Program-made: the position numbers and the translations under genes
The notes under the pieces: model-generated
What the model was told of the DNA's origin: nothing
The model's database searches: none
The model's input: the letters and a program-made list of their open reading frames with translations, nothing else
Part shown: piece by piece, positions 1-4,794 of the stretch
How positions within the stretch are numbered: position 1 is the stretch's first letter
Layout: every line of letters starts with the position of its first letter
Assembly (NCBI GenBank): GCA_042408195.1
Contig: JBHOQL010000062.1
Coordinates: 1-7,789 of the forward strand
Direction of reading: 5' to 3'
DNA length: 7,789 nt
From: SpSt-600 sp042408195
GTDB lineage: Bacteria > Chloroflexota > Anaerolineae > SpSt-600

Positions 1-620
1 GAGAGGGGGGCATAGTCCCCGCCGAAGTAGGCCCCAAAGACCTGGGTCACGATGTTCCGGTCGCCGGTGACGATGATGCTGCGGTCCAGGTTGCCCGTGA
101 CCTGGACGTAGCGGCTGGCCTCAGCCAGGGCGCGGGGCCAGACCTCCTCCAGTTCCTGGCGGATGGCTTCGGTATTCTCGGCGATGCGCTCCAGGGCGCG
201 GGAATCCCAGAGGGGCTGGAGGGCGGGCTGGCGGGCCAGTTCTTCCTCCAGCCAGGTGAGGAAGTCGGCGGCGGCGCGGGTGGCCTCGGCCAGGTATGGG
301 CAGCGGTTGGGGTCGGAGTAGCCCAGGTGCTGAGCCCAGCGGCGGGCCAGTTCGGCGGGATCGGGGCGGCCGCGGCGGGTGAGGAGTTGGGCCAGGAGCG
401 GCGCAGCTTCCTTTTTCAGGAAACTTTCGTCAAAGAGGGAGGTAGTCAGGTGGGGGTACTGACGGGCGAAGGCGGCGTAGGCTCGGGCCAGCGCGGTTTG
501 GAAGGCGCGGTGCTTTGGATCCAGGCCAAGGATGGTTTGCACCTGATTGGCCAAGCCTGACTCTCGAAGTAGGCAATTGAAAACTTCTTCGGCAACGCTC
601 GCAAGGATTTTTTCCAGCAT
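1..620 (-). CDS. N-terminal part of a probable STAND/NACHT-type multidomain protein (runs off the left edge)
   Basis: Reading leftward from an ATG at 620, 206 codons are open without a stop up to the window edge, so the gene is 3'-truncated here. A good ribosome binding site (AAAGGTGGGG, 627-636) precedes the ATG. Residues 1 to about 170 are helix-rich and full of Ala, Leu, Arg and Glu (starts MLEKILASVAEEVFN; later FLTWLEEELARQPALQPLWD). Residues 171-192 then carry the beta-type motif YVQVTGNLDRSIIVTGDRN, followed by a Gly/Tyr stretch (FGAYFGGDYAPL). From family knowledge, an alpha-helical adaptor followed by a V-x-G-x-(4)-I-I-V-T-G-D-x-N motif is typical of the region just before the NACHT/STAND NTPase or peptidase module in Chloroflexota and cyanobacterial signalling or immune-like proteins. 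The NTPase itself lies outside the window, so the class is an inference. Codons after about residue 45 end almost always in G or C, unlike gcvPB. It follows the 174-residue gene by 79 bp and may share its transcript. Confidence 0.7.
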   Translation of the reverse strand, partial: MLEKILASVAEEVFNCLLRESGLANQVQTILGLDPKHRAFQTALARAYAAFARQYPHLTTSLFDESFLKKEAAPLLAQLLTRRGRPDPAELARRWAQHLGYSDPNRCPYLAEATRAAADFLTWLEEELARQPALQPLWDSRALERIAENTEAIRQELEEVWPRALAEASRYVQVTGNLDRSIIVTGDRNIVTQVFGAYFGGDYAPL

Positions 621-644
621 GGCTATTCCCCACCTTTGTAGATT

Positions 645-693
645 ATCGGGTCGCTCGCGGCCCGCGGCAGGGCGGTAAGCGCGCTGACCCGAT
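645..693. repeat. Intergenic inverted repeat between the orphan gene and the STAND-like gene
   Basis: ATCGGGTC at 645-652 is matched by its perfect complement GACCCGAT at 686-693, with a 33-base GC-rich interior containing further short self-complementary runs (CGCGGCCCGCGG around 656-667). It fills most of the 79-bp gap between the stop at 700 and the start at 620. On the minus strand it is not followed by a T-tract, so it is not a typical intrinsic terminator. It could fold in the mRNA leader of the downstream gene. No function can be assigned from the sequence. Confidence 0.4.
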
Positions 694-699
694 GCCGAG

Positions 700-1224
700 T
701 TACTGAATTAAGCTGCAAAAAGTTTCCGTTGGCGGGAGCAAATCGCTAACACTAAACAGGTTATGGAGGCCGATGGGTGGCACGGCCAGGCGGCGTGGGG
801 CTCCGACCGGAGCCAGGAGTTCCAAGCGGCCAGCAGGGGAATGGCTTGCAAGTTCTCCAACAATATAAGGCATCCGCTCACCGACGGTCGGTTGTGCTAA
901 CAGTTGGCTGCCGATCGTGTTCCACTGTCTTTCGCCAGTTCGGGCCAGCCAACCGTTGAAAATCTGAGGTTCGCCTTCAGGACGGGCAATGGAAGTCTGA
1001 CCATCAGTTGGAGCAGGAAGCTGGTAGAAGAATAAAGTTCTGACAGCTGCTGCCCAAACCTTCGCCGGAGTCGGCATGACAAAGCAATCGGGAAAGGAAT
1101 AAACCCGCCAACGTTTGGTCAGCAGGGCTTCGGTGGTGGCGCAGTCCTCCTTTTCTCGGAACCAGGATTTTACTTGCCGGATTTCCAAGTTTGCTCGGGG
1201 AGTCCTTCCAAAGGTTTTCACCAT
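700..1224 (-). CDS. Unrecognised 174-residue protein
   Basis: An open frame of 174 residues with ordinary protein-like composition: no repeats, no obvious signal peptide, no membrane segment. Recognisable stretches are RVYSFPDCFVMPTPAKVWAA near residues 40-59, IFNGWLARTGERQWNTIGSQ near 88-107, and a proline/leucine-rich tail (LAVPPIGLHNLFSVSDLLPP near 145-164). I do not recognise a family. The start is uncertain. The ATG at 1224 has no Shine-Dalgarno, and it lies one base after a likely -10 box, upstream of the expected transcription start. Translation may therefore begin at GTG 1221 or TTG 1188, the latter with GGAAGGA 14 bases upstream. It sits between tRNA-Leu and the STAND-like gene, all on one strand, and may be cotranscribed with the latter. 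It could also be a chance or decaying frame, though the uninterrupted length and composition favour a gene. Confidence 0.55.
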   Translation of the reverse strand: MVKTFGRTPRANLEIRQVKSWFREKEDCATTEALLTKRWRVYSFPDCFVMPTPAKVWAAAVRTLFFYQLPAPTDGQTSIARPEGEPQIFNGWLARTGERQWNTIGSQLLAQPTVGERMPYIVGELASHSPAGRLELLAPVGAPRRLAVPPIGLHNLFSVSDLLPPTETFCSLIQ

Positions 1225-1239
1225 AAGTATAACTTATGG
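1221..1239. promoter_or_regulatory. Perfect palindrome over the -10 box of the orphan gene (operator candidate)
   Basis: CCATAAGT and ACTTATGG form perfect 8-bp arms around a central ATA. The dyad completely covers the proposed -10 hexamer (TATACT, minus strand, 1231-1226) and the annotated ATG of the 174-residue gene. A short perfect dyad centred on a -10 box is the usual geometry for a repressor-binding site. No regulator is encoded nearby in the window, so the binding partner is unknown. Confidence 0.45.
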
Positions 1240-1254
1240 GTTTCAATCCGGCAA
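1226..1254 (-). promoter_or_regulatory. Promoter candidate for the 174-residue gene
   Basis: Minus-strand TTGCCG (1254-1249) and TATACT (1231-1226) are separated by exactly 17 bases, matching the sigma-70 consensus at 4/6 and 5/6 positions. Transcription would start near 1219, that is, inside or after the first codons of the ATG-started frame. This argues for a leaderless or later translation start. Confidence 0.45.
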
Positions 1255-1287
1255 GCGGGCCGAGGATTTTGGGGTGAAAAATCAAAA

Positions 1288-1369
1288 TGGGCCGGGCGGG
1301 ATTTGAACCCGCACGGGGATCACCCAGAGGATTTTAAGTCCCCCGCGTCTGCCATTCCGCCACCGGCCC
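1288..1369 (-). tRNA. tRNA-Leu (anticodon UAA)
   Basis: The minus strand folds as a type II tRNA of 82 nt. The acceptor stem GGGCCGG pairs with CCGGCCC, followed by discriminator A at 1288. The D arm is GCG/CGC around GAATGGCAGA. The anticodon stem is GGGGA/TCCTC around loop CTTAAAA, giving anticodon TAA. A variable arm with a GGG/CCC stem and a T arm GCGGG-TTCAAAT-CCCGC complete it. The long variable arm and UAA anticodon identify leucine. CCA is not encoded; TTTTGATTTTTC follows the discriminator. The gene has its own promoter immediately upstream. Its 3' end points at the orphan/STAND-like block, the side on which integrative elements usually insert at tRNA genes, but no duplicated tRNA 3' segment is visible in the window. 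Confidence 0.95.
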
Positions 1370-1375
1370 AATAAA

Positions 1376-1404
1376 ATTATATACCAACACAGATTTCGGG
1401 GCAA
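1376..1404 (-). promoter_or_regulatory. tRNA-Leu promoter
   Basis: Minus-strand TTGCCC (1404-1399), 17-bp spacer, and a perfect TATAAT (1381-1376). Only six bases separate the -10 box from the first nucleotide of the mature tRNA at 1369, so the transcript should start at or within a base of the mature 5' end. The -35 box lies 15 bp from the start of the repeat array. Confidence 0.7.
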
Positions 1405-1418
1405 GGGAAGCTTTCAAA

Positions 1419-1818
1419 CCCCCTGGCAGGGGGAAAGCCCCCTACACCCCCCCTTTTGCCCACCCCCGTGGGCTTCGGGTTTGCTTTGGTTTAGGGTCCC
1501 ACTCGTGGGCGGAGGCAGGGGTTTGGCCTCTGCCCCTGATTTTGTTTTCTGGGGGCACATCCCCCAATCCCCCTGGCAGGGGGAAAGCCCCCTGCACCCC
1601 CATTTTGCCCACCCCCGTGGGCTTCAGGTTCGCTTTGGTTTAGGGTCCCACTCGTGGGCTGGGGCAGGGGTTTGGCCCTTGCCCCCGATTTTGTTTCTTT
1701 GGGGGCACATCCCCCAATCACCCTGGCAGGGGGAAAGCCCCTGCACTCCCAATTTTGCCCACCCCCGTGGGCTTTGGGTTCGCCTTGGCTTATGGTCCCA
1801 CTCGTGGGCTGGGGCGGA
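1419..1818 (+). repeat. Tandem array of a 150-bp hairpin-rich repeat, about 2.7 copies
   Basis: Units begin with CCCCCTGGCAGGGGG at 1419 and 1569, and a variant at 1719, a spacing of 150 bp each. The internal palindrome CCCACTCGTGGG recurs at 1498, 1647 and 1797. Each unit also carries GCCCACCCCCGTGGGC and TGGGGGCACATCCCCCA, so almost the whole unit is short inverted repeats. Copies differ at scattered positions and by small indels; the third stops just after the CCCACTCGTGGG palindrome. The period is a multiple of three, so long frames run through it with a 50-residue periodicity (proline/glycine/tryptophan-rich). They lack start signals and occur in several frames on both strands, so I treat them as non-coding. 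The array fills the gap between the tRNA promoter and the 3' end of the UPF0182 gene. A related copy in opposite orientation is at 7573-7789. Confidence 0.9.
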
Positions 1819-1857
1819 ATAGTGTGCCTGCTGCCCCTCTCTCATCTTTCTTGAATA

Positions 1858-1874
1858 GCAGAAATTACTTCTGC
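1858..1874 (-). terminator. Small hairpin at the stop codon of the UPF0182 gene
   Basis: GCAGAA and TTCTGC form 6-bp arms around a 5-base loop that includes the TAA stop (1865-1867). On the minus strand it is followed by TATTC rather than a real T-tract, so terminator activity would be weak. The hairpin-rich repeat array begins about 40 bp further on and may contribute to termination. Confidence 0.3.
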
Positions 1875-4192
1875 ATCCTCTCAACCGCCTCCACCAGGGC
1901 GGAGAGGATGCGGCCCAGGGCTTCCTGCTCCCGCCCGTAACAGGCCCAGTCGGCGCGGCGGAGGCATTCCTGCGCGGCTTCGTAGTGGGCCTGGGCAGCC
2001 CGCGCCAGTGCAGCGACATCAGCAGGGATTTCCTCGCCGGGGGAGAGGGGCTCCGTCTCCACAGGAGGCGGGGCTTCCGCAACCCCCAGGGCCTGCAGGA
2101 GTGCCGCCTCCAGGCTCTCCCCCATCGCCACCTTGTCGCCATAGGCGAGCAGGACCCGCTTCAGTTCGGGAAACCGCCCTGTCTCGGCCTGGAGGTAGAG
2201 CGGCTCCACGTAGATAAGCGTGTCGTCCACCGGGATCACCATAAGGTTGCCTCGGATGACCTGGGAGCCCCGCTGATTCCAAAGGGTCAGTTGCTGAGAA
2301 ATGTAGGGGTCCTGGTCAAAGCGGGCCTCTATTTGCATCGGGCCGTAGATCAATTCCTGCTTGGGGAACTTGAAGACTCCCAGCAGGCCGTAGTCTTCTC
2401 CGTCTGAATCGGCGTAGAGCCAGGCGATCATGTTCCGCCGTCCATTGGGGACGTACGGCCGGATAAGCAGGAACTCTACCTCATCTTCCCCCGGCACCTG
2501 CATCACCACATAGTACGGGTCCATCTCCTCCTCTCCCTGCGGGCCGATCTCCGTGGGAGCAGCCCAGAGGTCCTCTTTGTTGTAGAAGACCTGGGGGTCC
2601 TCCATATGGTAAGCTGCGTAAGCAGCAGCCTGGATGTGGAAGAGGCGTTCTGGATACCGCCAGTGGTCCCGCAGGACCTGGGGCATCTGGTCGCCGGGGG
2701 TGAAGAGTTCGGGGAAAATGGACTGGTAGACCCGGATGATGGGGTCCGTCGGGTCCACCACGTAAAAGGTCGTCTCCCCGGTGTAGGCGTCTATAGCGAC
2801 TTTGACGCTGTTGCGGATATAGTTGACCCCGGAGAAAGGTTCGGAGTAGGGGAATCGGTTACTCCAGGTGTAGGCGTCCCAGAGCCAGACGATGCGCCCA
2901 TCAGCGATGACGGCGTAAGGGTCCGGGTCGTACCAGAGGAAGGGGGCCAGCATTTGGACCCGTTCGCCAATGGCCCGGTGATAGAGGATGCGGCTTTCGG
3001 GCCGGAGCGCGGTGGAGAAGAGGATCTGGGAATGGCCGAAGCGGAGGGCGAAGATGAGCCGACGGAAGAGCCCTCCCAGGGGCACCCCTGCCGGTCCCTC
3101 GTAGCGGGTGTAGACATTCTGGTCGCCGCTGGGGTAGTCAAACTCCGGCTCCGCGGTGTTGACGATGGCGTAATCCCTTGTCACTTCCCCGAAGTAGATC
3201 TCCGGTCGGGTTACCTCCAGGGCAGGGTCGGCAGCCTCCGGGGGGATGTCTCGCACCAACAGCCGGGGAAGTCCCTCGGGGGTGAACTCGTTGACCGGGC
3301 TGACCACGACGCCGTAGCCGTGGGTGTAGATCAGGTGGCGGTTGATCCAGGTCTGAGCCTGTTCGGGGAGTTGTTCCGTATCCAGTTCTCGGACCGCCAG
3401 CATTACCTGTCGGAGTTGTCCGCCGAGGATGTAGCGGTCTACGTCCACATCGTTGAAAGTGTAGTAGAGGCGAATCTCCTGGAGTTGGCCGTAGGTCGTC
3501 AAAAGGGGACGCCAGTCCCAAAGGCGGATGTTCTGAATCGTGGCCTGATTGGCTCTCAGGATCTCCGGGGTGAGGGCACCGCGGGCGGGGAAATCTTGCT
3601 CGCGGACGTTTTCCAGGCCGAAAGCGTAACGGGTGAACGCGATAGCATTGGCAATGTAGGGGCGCTCCGCGGCCAGTTCGTTGGGGGCGACGACAAGGCG
3701 CTGGACAGCGGCGGGATAGAGCTCGCCCAGGAGAGCTGGGACCAGCCACAGTACAACGGCTACGGCTAAAAGCCTCCACCGGCGCAAGAACGAGTTGGCG
3801 AGGGCGAGAATCGCCGCAGCGAAGACCATGCCCGCCAGAAAGTTATGGAGAGGAATGCGGGCGTGAACGTCAGTGTAACCCGCCCCGAAGACGGTGCCGC
3901 GAGCGGAGGTCAAGAGGTTGAAGCGTGCCAAATAGTATTGAAAAGCTATGAGCCCCAACACAACAGCGCTTAAAACAGAGATGTGGGTGACGGCTACGTT
4001 CTTTTTCCGCAATGTGCCCGTTAGCCCATAAATGACCAGAGAACCCAAAAGGCCCATGATGGAAAGAGCCAAGAGCCATCTAGCGAGCAGCTGGTAAACG
4101 GGCAACCGGAAAACATAGAAGCCCACGTCCAGGCCGAAGATGGGCTCGTTTAGTCCGAATGGAACGGCATGGAGAAAGACCAGAAAATCCAT
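1865..4192 (-). CDS. UPF0182 family membrane protein, C-terminal 775 residues (separated from its N-terminus by a frameshift)
   Basis: Recognised as UPF0182/COG1615, a large membrane protein family of unknown function found in cyanobacteria, actinobacteria, Firmicutes and Chloroflexota. Visible signatures are PFGLNEPIFGLDVGFYVFRL (11-30), SARGTVFGAGYTDVHARIP (96-114), RPYIANAIAFTRYAFGLEN (177-195), NIRLWDWRPLLTTYGQLQ (221-238), NDVDVDRYILGGQLRQVM (247-264) and TWINRHLIYTHGYGVVVSPV (281-300). Membrane segments lie near 37-58, 70-88, 117-134 and 141-157; the rest is the large soluble, presumably extracytoplasmic domain. The C-terminus is acidic and then helical (AAQAHYEAAQECLRRADWAC). The frame's ATG (4192) has no Shine-Dalgarno and begins inside a conserved part of the family, so it is not a natural start. 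The missing N-terminus is in the overlapping frame upstream. Joined, they give about 890 residues, near the usual family size. Confidence 0.92.
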   Translation of the reverse strand: MDFLVFLHAVPFGLNEPIFGLDVGFYVFRLPVYQLLARWLLALSIMGLLGSLVIYGLTGTLRKKNVAVTHISVLSAVVLGLIAFQYYLARFNLLTSARGTVFGAGYTDVHARIPLHNFLAGMVFAAAILALANSFLRRWRLLAVAVVLWLVPALLGELYPAAVQRLVVAPNELAAERPYIANAIAFTRYAFGLENVREQDFPARGALTPEILRANQATIQNIRLWDWRPLLTTYGQLQEIRLYYTFNDVDVDRYILGGQLRQVMLAVRELDTEQLPEQAQTWINRHLIYTHGYGVVVSPVNEFTPEGLPRLLVRDIPPEAADPALEVTRPEIYFGEVTRDYAIVNTAEPEFDYPSGDQNVYTRYEGPAGVPLGGLFRRLIFALRFGHSQILFSTALRPESRILYHRAIGERVQMLAPFLWYDPDPYAVIADGRIVWLWDAYTWSNRFPYSEPFSGVNYIRNSVKVAIDAYTGETTFYVVDPTDPIIRVYQSIFPELFTPGDQMPQVLRDHWRYPERLFHIQAAAYAAYHMEDPQVFYNKEDLWAAPTEIGPQGEEEMDPYYVVMQVPGEDEVEFLLIRPYVPNGRRNMIAWLYADSDGEDYGLLGVFKFPKQELIYGPMQIEARFDQDPYISQQLTLWNQRGSQVIRGNLMVIPVDDTLIYVEPLYLQAETGRFPELKRVLLAYGDKVAMGESLEAALLQALGVAEAPPPVETEPLSPGEEIPADVAALARAAQAHYEAAQECLRRADWACYGREQEALGRILSALVEAVERMQK

Positions 4193-4533
4193 CCAATAGA
4201 AAACAATACCAGAACGAAGCCCAAGGCCGCAAGAGCAGCGATATATTTGAGGGCACGCAAGGTAATCCCGAGTGCAGTAGCACGGGAAAGCCCTCGGGAA
4301 AGGTAACGGAAGGGTATAAGCCAGTTGACAGCTAGCACCGTGGCGGCCATTAGGAATCCTGCTAAGAAAGCGGAAACCTGAACTAATAGGCGAGTGCGGT
4401 AGACCGGGAGATATCCCAGTTCCTCAAACCAGAGCCAATTGGGGTAGATTCTCACAAAGATATGGATCAGCACGACAAGGGACAATGCACACAAAACGCT
4501 GGCGATCAATCCAGTTCGCATGCGAAAAGACAT
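4150..4533 (-). CDS. UPF0182 family membrane protein, N-terminal fragment of 127 residues
   Basis: This is the start of the same UPF0182 protein. The ATG at 4533 has an excellent ribosome binding site (GGGAGGAG, a few bases upstream) and a promoter at 4561-4589. Three membrane segments are visible, near residues 8-28, 47-70 and 95-117. The motif YPNWLWFEELGYLPVYRTRL (30-49) is characteristic of the family N-terminus. After GFVLVLFSIGW (about residues 105-115) the sequence stops matching the family, and the frame ends 43 bases inside the next one; the continuation (FLVFLHAVPFG) is in the other frame. The shift falls at a GGATGGAT tandem (minus strand, 4194-4187). Adding one more GGAT would read SIGWMDFLVFLHAVPFG. 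The gene is therefore either a recent frameshift mutant or carries a sequencing/assembly indel. Two separately translated halves are a less likely alternative. Confidence 0.88.
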   Translation of the reverse strand: MSFRMRTGLIASVLCALSLVVLIHIFVRIYPNWLWFEELGYLPVYRTRLLVQVSAFLAGFLMAATVLAVNWLIPFRYLSRGLSRATALGITLRALKYIAALAALGFVLVLFSIGWIFWSFSMPFHSD

Positions 4534-4558
4534 CTCTCCTCCCTTGCAAAGCTTTTAA

Positions 4559-4589
4559 GCATTGTAATGCAGCAGTGCCCGCGGAGCAA
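4559..4589 (-). promoter_or_regulatory. Promoter of the UPF0182 gene, with a dyad over the -10 box
   Basis: Minus-strand TTGCTC (4589-4584), 17-bp spacer, TACAAT (4566-4561; 5/6 to consensus). The -10 box lies inside the inverted repeat GCATT-GT-AATGC (4559-4570), a possible operator. The transcript would start about 20 bases upstream of the GGGAGGAG ribosome binding site. Confidence 0.5.
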
Positions 4590-4688
4590 AGTCATCCCCT
4601 TTTTGAATGTTGGCTTCCGGCCAAATTGGGGCAACCGTTCGCCGTAGCACGGGTCTCTTCGGCAAAAGCCTCACCTTTCAAGTCCGGT

Positions 4689-4724
4689 CCCTCAGGGCGG
4701 AATCCGCAGCCCCTACCCGGGTAG
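4689..4724. repeat. Cluster of short palindromes upstream of the gcvPB promoter
   Basis: Three perfect dyads lie in a row: CCCT-C-AGGG (4689-4697), GCGGA-A-TCCGC (4697-4707) and CTACCCGGGTAG (4713-4724). They end 13 bp before the -35 box of gcvPB. They could bind a regulator or form a structure in a transcript initiated further upstream. The segment 4590-4688 contains nothing else that I can identify. Confidence 0.3.
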
Positions 4725-4737
4725 CGCCGGAGGTAAT

Positions 4738-4766
4738 TTGACCATCCAGTTTTTTTGTGGTAAAGT
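4738..4766 (+). promoter_or_regulatory. gcvPB promoter (extended -10)
   Basis: TTGACC (4738-4743; 5/6), 17-bp spacer, and TAAAGT (4761-4766; 4/6) preceded by TGG, which fits the TGn extended -10 element. Transcription would begin near 4773, about 20 bases before the start codon. The TTG of the -35 box is in frame with the gene and could be mistaken for an upstream start. Confidence 0.6.
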
Positions 4767-4782
4767 TTTAGTACCTGAATTC

Positions 4783-4788
4783 AGGAGG
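4783..4788 (+). promoter_or_regulatory. Ribosome binding site that fixes the gcvPB start
   Basis: A full AGGAGG lies six bases before the GTG at 4795. Together with the promoter position, it rules out the in-frame TTG at 4738 as the start. Confidence 0.85.
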
Positions 4789-4794
4789 GCAGCC

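Noticed and set aside
1288..1310. tRNA 3' end as an integration site for an island covering 1-1280
   Set aside because: No second copy of the tRNA 3' sequence and no integrase is visible in the window. The idea cannot be supported without the sequence to the left.
1419..1818. CRISPR array
   Set aside because: The 150-bp units are nearly identical end to end, with no short repeat alternating with unique spacers.
1481..1822. A 113-residue open frame with two near-identical 50-residue repeats (and similar frames on both strands, also at 7437-7773)
   Set aside because: The frame simply follows the 150-bp DNA repeat, whose period is divisible by three. Several frames are open at once, none has a ribosome binding site, and the composition is that of the DNA palindromes.
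2606..3769. A 387-residue plus-strand open frame
   Set aside because: It is antisense to the clearly recognised UPF0182 gene and is open because of that gene's codon bias. It has no family resemblance and no start signal.
4695..4707. AGGGCGGAATCCGC resembles the T-box core AGGGTGGNACCGCG
   Set aside because: No stem I specifier loop or terminator follows, it lies upstream of the likely gcvPB promoter, and gcvPB is not a typical T-box target.
4600..4737. Possible glycine riboswitch upstream of gcvPB
   Set aside because: I looked for the conserved glycine-aptamer core and paired tandem aptamers and found only fragmentary resemblance. The likely transcription start (near 4773) leaves no room for an aptamer.
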